Positions 9,374-18,193 of a DNA stretch of 64,000 nt are shown here, piece after piece. Both the position numbers and the translations under genes were made by a program. Each line of letters starts with the position of its first letter. Position 1 is the first letter of the stretch. Where the stretch lies: contig NZ_QMEM01000009.1 of assembly GCF_003390915.1 (NCBI RefSeq), positions 1 to 64,000 on the forward strand, in the 5' to 3' direction. Under the pieces are notes generated by a model. The model did not search any database. It was given only the letters and a program-made list of their open reading frames with translations, and was not told the origin of the DNA. The DNA comes from Lewinella sp. IMCC34183 (lineage in GTDB: Bacteria; Bacteroidota; Bacteroidia; Chitinophagales; Saprospiraceae).

Positions 9374-10544
9374 CCCGCCCAAGCCGCCCGAAGAAGGGCA
9401 TCCCGATCTCCTCGTATTCGTACACGCCGTCGTTGTAGATGCCGTTGGCGTTGGTGTGGATGCGCCCCGCCAGGATGAATTCCACTTCTCCGTCGGTGAT
9501 GTAGGCCACGTCCGTTAGATAGCCGTAGGCCCACCCTACTTTGTTGAGGATACGGACGTTGTCCGGTATCCGGTAATCCTCCGGCCGGTCGCCGTAGATC
9601 CAGAATTTCACGTAGTTGTCGGGCTTGTCGTAGCGGGGAAAGTCACTCTCCCGCGGCCGCTCCGCCATGGCCCGCCGCAGCAGGGCGTAGTCGGCGTCGG
9701 TAAGCCGGAAGGGGTCGGCCACCGCCCCGGGCACCACCACCCGCAGCAGGATATCGTGGAGGTTACGCAGCGACAGGTAGTTCTTGTGGCTGAAGTCGAA
9801 GGGTTCATTGACCAGGCTGTCCCCCGCCGTGTAGCCCACGCCGCGCCGCTGTCCGGTGATGCCGGGCAGGGGGTCGTAATAGTCGTCGTACCGCTCCCCG
9901 ATCTGGTACAGGCTTTCGTAGCCCGCCGCGAAGCGGACGGGGTTGAGGTAGCGATGCGAGAGCGTATCGAAGCCGCCCACGCCCACGCGGTGCAGGATCC
10001 GTCCGCCGGTGATCCCCACCTGCTGCAGGGAATTATTGATATAAGTTGGCCCCAGCCACTCGAAGAGTCGATTGTAGGCGTCGTTGTCGCTGGTCAGGAA
10101 GATCTTCCGGACGTAGTGGCCCACGCTCGGCAGCCCGTTGGCACTGCTCGTATCCCGGTCCACCGGGGTCTGTGGCGCGGACGCGGGTGCGGTGCCGGCA
10201 CCGTGATACATCGGGGTGTGGCTATCCATCCCGATCACCCCCAGTTCATTCAGCCGTTGCAGGGCCAGCACGGCTACGGGTAGCTTGACGGTGCTGGCCG
10301 GGTAGTAGTAGTCGGTGGAGTCGCCCCAGTGAAAGGTGGTCAACTTGACTTCGCCGCCGGGCAGGCGATCGATCCGGGTGTAGAGCACCTCGATCTGGTA
10401 CTGCTGGGGGGAGTCGACCCAGGGAATACTGTCGCGGATCGATTCGATGACCCCGTCCAGCGGGCTCGACTGAGCGACCAGGCACGTCGGAGCGGTCAGC
10501 ACCGTCAGCAACACGATCAGCAGCGGGAGTAGTTGCGGCATCCC

Positions 10545-10552
10545 CAAATATA
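10545..10552 (-). promoter_or_regulatory. Promoter -7 element of the beta-lactamase-like gene
   Basis: Minus-strand TATATTTG fits TAnnTTTG exactly and lies three bases before the ATG at 10541. This predicts a leaderless mRNA and decides the start codon. Confidence 0.5.
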
Positions 10553-10631
10553 CCTTCCGCCGGTCAGCACGTAATGGGCAGAAACCTGGCCACTTACCTT
10601 CCGGACCACAACTGGAGCGGGCTGGATGTCC

Positions 10632-11195
10632 TTACAACCGAAGACCGATCCGGAGCAGGGCATCCACGTTACTTTCCAGTGTATTGTCGTATGCGCGAGC
10701 AGCCAGGCGCAGGCCTAGGAGTACCCGGTCGGTAACGGTGTAAGTGTGATCTACGTACACCGCTCCACCGAATCCCCCGCGACGCTCATTTTCATACGTG
10801 GCGTGAACCACCTCTCCGTTTACCGTAGTTACCGTTGAACGCGCGGGGCTATCGACTGTAAGGTAACTGCCTGCCACACCGAGACGGAAGTCGTGCTTTC
10901 GTTGGTTGGTAAAGGGAGAGATGAACACTCCGACGTCGGAACGAAGAAAGGTGATCTTTGGTGAGAACTCCCCGGCGTCGCTGTCCGCGGCTCCCACGCT
11001 CCCCGCCAGGGTGAAGTACCGGTTGAGGGTGAAGTTGACCTCTCCCTCTACGCTGGCAATCACCCTGCTGTGCAGGGTCAGCAAGGTACTGCCGGCCCCA
11101 AATCGTACATCCCACCGGTGGTCTTGCGCGCTCGCCTCCGGTCGTATAAAGAGGAAGGAACAAAGCAGGAGTAGATAGCGAACTGCTGAGACCAT
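10632..11195 (-). CDS. Small outer-membrane beta-barrel-like protein
   Basis: A 187-residue predicted exported protein. A signal peptide (MVSAVRYLLLLCSFLFIRPEASAQ) is followed by alternating hydrophobic/polar strands rich in Gly and aromatic residues (TLNRYFTLAGSVGAADS, DFRLGVAGSYLTVD, GGFGGAVYVDHTYTV, RVLLGLRLAARAY), and the chain ends in LLRIGLRL, a C-terminal strand of the kind used by eight-stranded barrels. I do not recognise a specific family. It stands alone between two minus-strand genes, 84 bases from the beta-lactamase-like gene, with an 18-bp palindrome upstream. Confidence 0.6.
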   Translation of the reverse strand: MVSAVRYLLLLCSFLFIRPEASAQDHRWDVRFGAGSTLLTLHSRVIASVEGEVNFTLNRYFTLAGSVGAADSDAGEFSPKITFLRSDVGVFISPFTNQRKHDFRLGVAGSYLTVDSPARSTVTTVNGEVVHATYENERRGGFGGAVYVDHTYTVTDRVLLGLRLAARAYDNTLESNVDALLRIGLRL

Positions 11196-11251
11196 AGTGG
11201 CGGGGTTTTCGGATTAAGGCAGGGGGTTGCAGAACGTATCCTGCTCGGCTA

Positions 11252-11269
11252 AAAGTAACGCGTTACTTT
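11252..11269. promoter_or_regulatory. 18-bp perfect palindrome
   Basis: AAAGTAACGCGTTACTTT is a perfect inverted repeat with no loop. It lies 57 bases upstream of the beta-barrel gene start and 13 bases past the aldehyde dehydrogenase stop. The size and symmetry suit a dimeric regulator's operator. No regulator gene is nearby, so the function is open. Confidence 0.45.
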
Positions 11270-11282
11270 CCGAATCCCCCGT

Positions 11283-12860
11283 TTACCGTAAATATTCTCC
11301 GTCCACCATGCGCAGGATAGACAAGGGGTTGTCGTCCCGCAGCGCGGGGGGCAGCAAACTCTCCGGAAAGCCCTGGTAGCATACGGGCCGGGCAAATCGC
11401 AGGATCGCGCGGGTGCCCACCGAGGTCGTCCGACTGTCGGTAGTGGCGGGGTACGGGCCGCCGTGAACCATGGCGTGGCAGACTTCGACGCCGGTCGGAA
11501 AATTATTGACGATCAATCGCCCGGCCTTGCTTTCCAGAATGCTGACCAAGTCGCTATGCGCCTCGAGGTCTTCCGGGGTGCCGAACAGCGTCACGGTCAG
11601 GTGACCGCCGAGTCGACGGGCGCTTTCCAGCAACTGTTCCCGCGAGGCCCCGCCGATGAGTACGCTGGAGGGGCCGAATACTTCTTCCTCCAGGTCCGTG
11701 TTCGCCAGGTAGCGCTCGATGGAGGTAGTGAACAGGCGTGCTCGGCCGGTGTACCCGACGTTGCCTTCCGCCCCCTCTCCGACCAGTTCTACCCGCTCGG
11801 CCCCGCGGAGACGGGACACGCCCGTTTCGTAGGCGTCGCGGATCCGCTCGTTGAGCATCACGGCCGCGTCGACCCCCTTAAATTCCGAAGCAACCGCTTC
11901 AGTAAAGGCATCCGTATCCCCACTCGGCGGCAGGAACACGAGGCCCGGATTCGTACAGAACTGCCCCACCCCGAGGGTCACGGACTGGGTAAGGCCCTTG
12001 GCGATCTCGTCGCGGCGCTCGCGCAGGGCATTGGGGAGAATAAAGACCGGATTCGTACTACCCATCTCGGCATAAACGGGGATCGGCTGCTCCCGCTGGT
12101 TGGCCGCGCGGAAAAGCGCGGTACCGCCCCCGTAGGAGCCGGTAAAGCCGATGGCCTGGATGGCGGGATGCTCCACCAGCCAGGTACCGGAATCGTGGGA
12201 ATCGCCCTGGACCAGGGAGAAGGTGCCGGCGGGCAGCCCGCACTTCTCCACCGCCCGGCCGATAGCCGTGGCGATCAGTTCACAGGTGCCGGGATGACTC
12301 GGATGCCCCTTCGCGACTACCGGACAACCCGCCGCCAGCGCCGAAGCGGTATCGCCGCCCGCCACGGAGAAGGCCAGGGGGAAATTGCTGGCTCCGAAAA
12401 CTCCCACGGGGCCAAGGGGCCGCAGCATGGACCGGACGTCGGGCTTGGGTAGAGGCTCGCGATCCGGCTGAGCGCGATCGATGCGGGCGTCCACCCACGA
12501 TCCTTCCTCCACCAAGTCGGCGAAGAGGCGCAGCTGACCTACCGTCCGGCCCCGCTCCCCCTGGATGCGACCGGCCGGCAAACCGGACTCCGCGGAGCAC
12601 CGCTCCACGAGGGTGTCGCCGAGCGCCATAATTTCATCCGCAACGGTGCGCAGGAAAGCCGCCCGTTCCTGGGGGGTGATATCCCGGTAGCTGGAAAAAG
12701 CTTCCGCGGCGGCACGAGCGGCACGGTTGACTTCCGCTTCGGTGGCCGCGTGAAAATCGGTGGGTAGTTTCTCGCCGGTAGCGGGATTGACACCGCGGAA
12801 GGTGCGGGAGCCGGCGGCGCTCGTTTCGCCGGCGATAAAGTTCTTTCCTGTAAGGGTCAT
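11283..12860 (-). CDS. 2,5-dioxovalerate (2-oxoglutarate semialdehyde) dehydrogenase
   Basis: NAD(P)-dependent aldehyde dehydrogenase predicted to oxidise 2-oxoglutarate semialdehyde to 2-oxoglutarate, the last step of non-phosphorylative pentose oxidation. The 525 residues have the catalytic Cys302 in GVGQFCTNPGLVF, the general base Glu265 in YAEMGSTNPVF, and Asn159 in FGASNFPLAF. The GQFCTNPG context and the AEMGSTNP block are typical of the ketoglutarate-semialdehyde branch and differ from the GQxC-T/I of betaine-type enzymes. Its ATG overlaps the stop of the upstream FAH-family gene (ATGA), so it is co-translated as the last gene of the GH10 operon. Confidence 0.88.
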   Translation of the reverse strand: MTLTGKNFIAGETSAAGSRTFRGVNPATGEKLPTDFHAATEAEVNRAARAAAEAFSSYRDITPQERAAFLRTVADEIMALGDTLVERCSAESGLPAGRIQGERGRTVGQLRLFADLVEEGSWVDARIDRAQPDREPLPKPDVRSMLRPLGPVGVFGASNFPLAFSVAGGDTASALAAGCPVVAKGHPSHPGTCELIATAIGRAVEKCGLPAGTFSLVQGDSHDSGTWLVEHPAIQAIGFTGSYGGGTALFRAANQREQPIPVYAEMGSTNPVFILPNALRERRDEIAKGLTQSVTLGVGQFCTNPGLVFLPPSGDTDAFTEAVASEFKGVDAAVMLNERIRDAYETGVSRLRGAERVELVGEGAEGNVGYTGRARLFTTSIERYLANTDLEEEVFGPSSVLIGGASREQLLESARRLGGHLTVTLFGTPEDLEAHSDLVSILESKAGRLIVNNFPTGVEVCHAMVHGGPYPATTDSRTTSVGTRAILRFARPVCYQGFPESLLPPALRDDNPLSILRMVDGEYLR

Positions 12861-13684
12861 GCTACGGTATTTATGAGGGTTCCGATGGGTTCTATGGTAA
12901 TGCGGATCTCGTCGCCGCTATGCAGCGTAAAGTCCGTATCCGGCACGATCCCGGTGCCCGTCATCAACAGGCAGCCGTGGGGGAAGGAGCACTCCCGGAA
13001 AAGGTAATCCACCAGTTCCGGCGGTTGCCGCTTCATCTGCCCCAGCGTCGTGGTGCCCTCGAAGACGTTCGCTCCGCTCCGGAGTACGCTCATGCTGATG
13101 GTCGTCTCGGCAGCTAACGGCTGTTTCGTGACCAGGATACAGGGACCCAAGCCGGCACAGGCGTCGAAAGTTTTCGCCTGGGGGAGATAAAGCGGGTTTT
13201 CCCCCTCAATGCTGCGGGAGCTCATGTCGTTGCCGATGGTGTAGCCGACGATCTTTCCGTTGGCGGTGACGACGAGGGTGAGTTCCGGCTCCGGCACGTC
13301 CCAGGTGGAATCCTTCCGGATGCGGACTTTCCCTCCCGACCCTACCGTCCGGGCGGAGGTAGCCTTGAAGAAGAGTTCCGGCCGGTCGGCCACGTACACC
13401 CGCTCGTAGAAGGTGCCGCCGCCCGCCTTTTCGGATTCCTCCTGCCGCGCCAGCTTGCTGTTGAAGTAGGTGACCCCACTGGCCCAGACCTCCTGAAGGC
13501 CGGCCGCTACGCTCAATTGAGCAGCCCCTTGCACCTGCGCACCGCCGCCCGCTGGTTGATCGATGGCGGCCAGTTTGTCGTAGAGGTTATCGTCGTTGAT
13601 GAATTCGGTCCAGTCGGCGTCGATGCGGTGGACCTTGCCTTCCTTTTCCAGTACGATGGCATCGGGGGTACGGTAGAGTTTCAT
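12857..13684 (-). CDS. FAH-fold 2-keto-3-deoxy-pentonate dehydratase (probable)
   Basis: Fumarylacetoacetate-hydrolase family protein of 275 residues. The catalytic domain has the metal-binding E-x-E in WDVPEPELTLVV, then GYTIGNDMSSRSIEGENPLYLPQAKTFDACAGLGP, FEGTTTLGQMKRQPPELVDYLF and LLMTGTGIVPD. Family members in sugar-acid pathways dehydrate 2-keto-3-deoxy-pentonate to 2-oxoglutarate semialdehyde. Its place between a sugar-acid dehydratase and a dioxovalerate dehydrogenase is the main evidence for that role; the fold alone would also allow a beta-diketone hydrolase. It starts 19 bases after the permease gene and overlaps the next gene by ATGA. Confidence 0.82.
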   Translation of the reverse strand: MKLYRTPDAIVLEKEGKVHRIDADWTEFINDDNLYDKLAAIDQPAGGGAQVQGAAQLSVAAGLQEVWASGVTYFNSKLARQEESEKAGGGTFYERVYVADRPELFFKATSARTVGSGGKVRIRKDSTWDVPEPELTLVVTANGKIVGYTIGNDMSSRSIEGENPLYLPQAKTFDACAGLGPCILVTKQPLAAETTISMSVLRSGANVFEGTTTLGQMKRQPPELVDYLFRECSFPHGCLLMTGTGIVPDTDFTLHSGDEIRITIEPIGTLINTVA

Positions 13685-13703
13685 TAGTTGGTAGCGTTGC
13701 GGA

Positions 13704-15053
13704 TCATCCGGCGATGAGGTGGATTAGAAAGAGGGTGACGGCGGCGGTGGTGCCGAGGACCAGCGACGAGAGGGTCATGAAGCGGTAGCCCGACTTGACG
13801 TCCATGCCCGACAGGCGGGTGACCACCCAGAAAAAACTGTCGTTGGCGTGGGAGACCACCGCAGAGCCCGCGCCGATGGCCACGACCACCAGCGCCCGGT
13901 CGAGGTCGCCGGTGAAGCCCAGGTCGCCGAGCATGGGCGCGACGATGGAGGCGGTGGTGATGAGGGCGACCGTGGAAGAACCCTGGGCCGTCTTGATGGA
14001 GGCCGCCAGCAGGAAGGGCAGCCAGATACTGAGATTTGCTCCGGCGAGCGCCTGCCCGAGGACTTCGGCGATGCCGGAGTCGCGCAGGATCTGGCCGAAT
14101 ACGCCCCCCGCGCCGGTGATGAGCAGGATGGAGGCTGCACCGGTGAGGGCCTTGCCGATCCAGCCGTCGGTGGAGAACATGTCACGCTCCAGGCGCTTGG
14201 GCAGGAGAAGGGAGAGCAGGCAGCCGATCAGTAGCGCGATGAAGGGCTCGCCCAGGAAAAAGACGATGCGGGGCCCGAGCGGCAGACTGCCGTAGCCTTC
14301 GGCCTCGTAGCCGAACGAAAGCAGTAGCGAGCGTACCACGATCAGAATGATCGGTACGAAGATCGGCACCGACGACAGCAGCGCGCCGGGGGCCTGCCGC
14401 ATGCGCGCGTCGATCTCTTCCGGCGTGACCTCCGGCGCCGGGTCGATCCAGTGGGGCGCGACGAAACGGTGGACGAACAGCAGGGTCACCCCGAGGGCCA
14501 GCAGGCTGACGGGAATGCCGAGCAGCAACACCATGCCCAGGTCAGCCTCCAGGTAGTAAGCCGCCGCGATCGGTCCCGGGGTAGGCGGCACCATGGTGTG
14601 GGCGGCCATCAGTCCCATGGCCAGGGCGATCGCGGTGCCGGCCAGCGACAGACCGGCCTTCTTGGACAGGCTGCGGTTGAGGGGGGCCAGCAGCATGAAG
14701 CCGCTGTCGGCGAAGACCGGAATGGAGACCACCCAGCCGATGAGGCCCATGGCCAGCGTGACCCGCTTGCGCCCCGCGGCCCGCAGCACGCGCTCGGCCA
14801 GGGCGTAGGCCCCGCCGGTATTCTCGAGAAAGGCGCCGATGATGACCCCGAGGATAATGATCAGTCCGATGCCCCCGAGGGTGTTCCCGAAACCCTGGTT
14901 GACCGAGGCCACCACCAGGTCCAACGGCATGCCCGCCAGTATGCCGTACCCGATCGCCACCAGCATCAGCGCCACGAAGGGGTGGACATCGAGCTTCGCA
15001 GTGAGGTAGATGATGACGGCGACGCTGAGCAGCAGGAGGAGGACGGTCAGCAT
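13704..15053 (-). CDS. GntP family gluconate:H+ symporter-type permease
   Basis: Integral membrane transporter of 449 residues with about 12-14 hydrophobic segments, of the GntP family that takes up gluconate and related sugar acids with protons. Recognisable family stretches are NQGFGNTLGGIGLIIILGVIIGAFLENTGGA, MAAHTMVPPTPGPIAAAYYL, SIKTAQGSSTVALITTASIVAPML and AIGAGSAVVSHANDSFFWVV. Lying between a pentonate dehydratase and a keto-deoxy-pentonate dehydratase, it probably imports the sugar acid (xylonate, arabinonate, or an acid made in the periplasm). The start is six bases after the dehydratase stop, in one operon. Confidence 0.88.
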   Translation of the reverse strand: MLTVLLLLLSVAVIIYLTAKLDVHPFVALMLVAIGYGILAGMPLDLVVASVNQGFGNTLGGIGLIIILGVIIGAFLENTGGAYALAERVLRAAGRKRVTLAMGLIGWVVSIPVFADSGFMLLAPLNRSLSKKAGLSLAGTAIALAMGLMAAHTMVPPTPGPIAAAYYLEADLGMVLLLGIPVSLLALGVTLLFVHRFVAPHWIDPAPEVTPEEIDARMRQAPGALLSSVPIFVPIILIVVRSLLLSFGYEAEGYGSLPLGPRIVFFLGEPFIALLIGCLLSLLLPKRLERDMFSTDGWIGKALTGAASILLITGAGGVFGQILRDSGIAEVLGQALAGANLSIWLPFLLAASIKTAQGSSTVALITTASIVAPMLGDLGFTGDLDRALVVVAIGAGSAVVSHANDSFFWVVTRLSGMDVKSGYRFMTLSSLVLGTTAAVTLFLIHLIAG

Positions 15054-15059
15054 GGCGGA

Positions 15060-16793
15060 TCAGTGCAGGTCACGATCCACGGTGGAGCCGGACTTGCCGG
15101 TGAGGATGTCCAGGTCCGCCCCCAGTTCGGCCTGCTCCACGTGGTCGAGGTAGACGCGCACCCAGCCGCGGGTGGCCCGTGGTGGCGGGGCTACCCAGGC
15201 TTCCTTACGCCGGGCGAGTTCTTCGTCGGTGATCTCGAGGCGGAGCAGGCGCGCCTCGACATCCAGCGTGATGAGGTCTCCGTCTTGCACAACGGCCAGC
15301 GTGCCGCCGACGGTCGACTCAGGCGAGACGTGCAGCACCACCGTGCCGTAGGCCGTGCCGCTCATGCGGCCGTCGGAGATACGGACCATATCCTTCACCC
15401 CCTGCTGTATCAGTTTATGGGGAAGGTCGACGTTACCCACCTCCGGCATGCCGGGGTAGCCCTTAGGCCCGACGCCCTTGAGGACGATCACGCAGTCGGC
15501 GTCGATGTCGAGGTCGGGCATATCGATGCGGGCGTGGTAGTCCTCCATGCTCTCGAAGACCACCGCGCGCCCGGTGTGCTTCATCAGGCGGGGGGTGGCG
15601 GCGCTCGGTTTGATGACGGCCCCGTTTTCGCAGAGGTTGCCCCGCAGCACGGCGATACCGGCGCTGTCCTGCAGCGGCTCCGAGCGGGAGCGGATGACGT
15701 CGCGGTTGTAGCAGGTGGCGGTGCGGCAGTTCTCGGCCAGTCCCTGGCCGTTAGCGGTGATGGCGTCGCCGTGCAGCAGGTCGCCGAGTTCACGCATGAC
15801 AACCGAAAGACCCCCGGCGTAGTAGAAATCCTCCATCAGGAATTTCCCCGACGGCATGAGGTTGACGAGCAGCGGCACGCCGCTTCCGAGGCGGTCGAAG
15901 TCGTCCAGCACCAGGTCTACGCCGATCCGCCGGGCGATGGCGGTGAGGTGGATGATGAGGTTCGTGGAACCACCCACGGCGGCGTTGGTGACGATGGCGT
16001 TCTCGAAGGCCTGCCGGGTGAGTATCTTGGACATGGTAAGGTCCTCGCGCACCATCTCGACGATGCGGCGGCCGGAGAGCTGCTGCATCACCCGCTTGCG
16101 GGAATCCGCAGCGGGAATGGACGCGATACCGGGCAGCGTCAGGCCCAGGGCCTCGCTCATGACTGCCATGGTGGAGGCGGTCCCCATCGTATTGCAGTGC
16201 CCGATGCTGCGGGCGGCGCAGATCTCCGCTTCCCGCATGTCGTCGGCGCCGAAGGCCTCGTTGGTCTGCTTCTCCTTGATCATCCAGTTGAAGGAGCCGG
16301 AGCCGATGGTTTCCCCGCGGAAGCGGCCGTTGAGCATGGGCCCGCCCGGCACTACGATGGTGGGCAGGTCGACGCTGCAGGCGCCCATGATCGTGGAGGG
16401 GGTGGTTTTGTCGCAGCCGGTGAGCAGCACGATGCCGTCGAGGGGGTTGGCGCGGATGGACTCCTCGGTGTCCATACTCGCCAGGTTGCGGAAGAGCATG
16501 GTGGTGGGCCGCATAATGGTCTCCCCGAGCGACATAACTGGGAACTCCAGCGGGAAGCCGCCCGCCTCGATTACCCCGCGCTTGACCTGCTCGGCGACCT
16601 CACGGAGGTGGCCGTTGCAGGGGGTCAGGTCGGACCAGGTATTGCAGATGCCGATGACGGGCTTGCCGCGGAAGTAATCGTCGGGGTAGCCCTGGTTCCG
16701 CATCCAGGAACGGTGGACGAAGCCCATCTTGTCGTTGCCGCCGAACCATTCCTGGCTCCTGAGCTGTTGTGGCTTGCTGTTCTTTTCTTGCAT
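15060..16793 (-). CDS. IlvD/Edd family sugar-acid dehydratase (pentonate dehydratase type)
   Basis: [2Fe-2S] dehydratase of 577 residues that converts an aldonate to its 2-keto-3-deoxy acid. The cluster cysteines are Cys59 (NTWSDLTPCNGHL), Cys127 (LLTGCDKTTPS) and Cys200 (SIGHCNTMGTAS). These numbers match those reported for Rhizobium L-arabinonate dehydratase, as I recall them. The length also fits the L-arabinonate/D-xylonate dehydratase group and is shorter than Edd. LSVVMRELGDLLH and SDGRMSGTAYGTVVLHVSPES are family blocks. The exact sugar acid cannot be told from sequence; the xylanase just upstream suggests xylose or arabinose. The ATG is preceded by GATC. Confidence 0.9.
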   Translation of the reverse strand: MQEKNSKPQQLRSQEWFGGNDKMGFVHRSWMRNQGYPDDYFRGKPVIGICNTWSDLTPCNGHLREVAEQVKRGVIEAGGFPLEFPVMSLGETIMRPTTMLFRNLASMDTEESIRANPLDGIVLLTGCDKTTPSTIMGACSVDLPTIVVPGGPMLNGRFRGETIGSGSFNWMIKEKQTNEAFGADDMREAEICAARSIGHCNTMGTASTMAVMSEALGLTLPGIASIPAADSRKRVMQQLSGRRIVEMVREDLTMSKILTRQAFENAIVTNAAVGGSTNLIIHLTAIARRIGVDLVLDDFDRLGSGVPLLVNLMPSGKFLMEDFYYAGGLSVVMRELGDLLHGDAITANGQGLAENCRTATCYNRDVIRSRSEPLQDSAGIAVLRGNLCENGAVIKPSAATPRLMKHTGRAVVFESMEDYHARIDMPDLDIDADCVIVLKGVGPKGYPGMPEVGNVDLPHKLIQQGVKDMVRISDGRMSGTAYGTVVLHVSPESTVGGTLAVVQDGDLITLDVEARLLRLEITDEELARRKEAWVAPPPRATRGWVRVYLDHVEQAELGADLDILTGKSGSTVDRDLH

Positions 16794-16839
16794 GATCGTG
16801 GATAAGATAGCCCGCCTTCCATAGGTGGGAGGGCGATCG

Positions 16840-17997
16840 CTATTTTTTACGGCTGCCGGGTACGGCCAGGATGGCGTCTACCGCGGGCTTAGGCGATCCG
16901 TCGCGGTTAAAGGGAAGCACGTAATTGGTGCGGTTGGGTATGGGGTAGTCGTTCTTCCAGGACATATCGTCGGTGATCCCCCAGAAGGTGACGCGGTCGA
17001 TCTTGTCGCGCCGGTCGTAGAAGATTTCGAACAGCTCCCGGTAGCGGTCGGTCAGTTGCTGCTGTACGCTGTCGGGCAGGCCTTCGGCGTAGGGGTCGAG
17101 GTACTCCTTGAACTCCTCCAGCTGGAACTGCGGGTGCATCATGCCGGTACCGATGATCTGGCCTTCGCGGGTCAGGGGCAGCACGTCTACGTCCAGCTCG
17201 GTGATCATCACCTTCACGCCCAGGGAAGCGAAGGAATCGATGGCCGCCTCGATGTACTCATTCTTCGGGAAGTTGAGTCCCCAGTGGCCCTGGATGCCGA
17301 CGCCGTCGATGCGGATGCCCTCGGCCTGCAGCATGCGTACCATCCGCATGATGCCGTCCCGCTTGGCGGGCCGCCAGGCGTTGAAATCGTTGTAGTACAG
17401 CTCCGTATCCGGGCTGTACTGCTCGGCGTAGCGGAAGGCGAGTTTTACCAGCGTATCGCCGTTGCCGATGCCCTCCACCCAGGTGGTCGGCCGGTAGGAG
17501 CCGTCGTTGTCGATCACCTCATTGACCACGTCCCAGGCGTCCACCCCACCGGCGTAGCGACCCGCCACGGCCTCGATGTGGGAGCGCAGGCGCTCGGCCT
17601 GCTGTTCGGGGGTATTGGGTTCGCCGGCTTCGTTGGTGAAGAACCAGCCCGGGGTCTGGTTATGCCAGATCAGGGTGTGTCCCACGATAAACATATCATG
17701 CTCCTTGCCGAAGGCGACGTAGTCGTCGGCGTTCCGCCAGTCGTAGACGCCGGGCGCGGGATTGATGCGCTCGGCCTTCATGGCGTTCTCGACCGTGAGG
17801 GCGTTAAACTCCCGCAGGACGATAGTGGTGGTGGCGCTGTCCGCTCCGGAGACGATTCCGGGATTGACGGCCGTGCCCATCTTGAAGGCCCCCGCGTAGG
17901 CCTCCTTTAGGGTGGAGGGGGCTGCACCGGCAGCCGCCTGGGAAAGCAGGTAGTAGGGCATCGTCAATGCGAGGAAATAAAGTAGGCAGGTTTGCAT
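16840..17997 (-). CDS. GH10 endo-beta-1,4-xylanase
   Basis: Secreted glycoside hydrolase family 10 enzyme of 385 residues that cuts internal bonds of xylan. The acid/base is Glu160 in DAWDVVNEVIDN and the nucleophile Glu267 in VKVMITELDVDVLP; WHNQTPGWFF and GIQGHWGL complete the catalytic barrel. No carbohydrate-binding module is present. ATG 17997 is chosen because it gives a clean signal peptide (MQTCLLYFLALTMPYYLLSQA); a start 27 bases upstream would place polar residues before it. It is the first gene of the run GH10, dehydratase, permease, FAH, aldehyde dehydrogenase (46-base gap to the dehydratase), and diverges from the GH95 gene. Confidence 0.93.
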   Translation of the reverse strand: MQTCLLYFLALTMPYYLLSQAAAGAAPSTLKEAYAGAFKMGTAVNPGIVSGADSATTTIVLREFNALTVENAMKAERINPAPGVYDWRNADDYVAFGKEHDMFIVGHTLIWHNQTPGWFFTNEAGEPNTPEQQAERLRSHIEAVAGRYAGGVDAWDVVNEVIDNDGSYRPTTWVEGIGNGDTLVKLAFRYAEQYSPDTELYYNDFNAWRPAKRDGIMRMVRMLQAEGIRIDGVGIQGHWGLNFPKNEYIEAAIDSFASLGVKVMITELDVDVLPLTREGQIIGTGMMHPQFQLEEFKEYLDPYAEGLPDSVQQQLTDRYRELFEIFYDRRDKIDRVTFWGITDDMSWKNDYPIPNRTNYVLPFNRDGSPKPAVDAILAVPGSRKK

Positions 17998-18018
17998 GAG
18001 CGAGAAAGTAAGCGATAG

Positions 18019-18050
18019 TACCATCGATCACCTCGAAGACAATCGATGGC
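18019..18050. promoter_or_regulatory. Inverted ATCGAT repeat upstream of the GH10 operon
   Basis: CCATCGAT (18021-18028) and ATCGATGG (18042-18049) form an inverted repeat with 13 bases between, just upstream of the GH10 start in the GH10/GH95 divergent gap. The right half reads CAATCGATGG and resembles the CAATCGATTG palindrome upstream of susC (37692-37701) and CGATCGATTG at 30477-30486. A shared operator for hemicellulose genes is an inference. Confidence 0.4.
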
Positions 18051-18193
18051 ATAGAAAGCTGTAAGTTAATGGCCCGAGAGCGACCCGTCAAATAGCGTAG
18101 GAGAAGTCTGGCAGCAAATGGTCATTTAGACAATTAAGCGCTGACAAGCCCTATATTTCCCGCCGCTCGCTTCCCGGCTTAAATTCGACTGCT

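Noticed and set aside
14451..16805. A 784-codon open frame antisense to the dehydratase and permease genes
   Set aside because: It is rich in His, Gly, Asp and Val as expected for the complement of GC-rich codons, has no domain, and lies opposite two certain enzymes.
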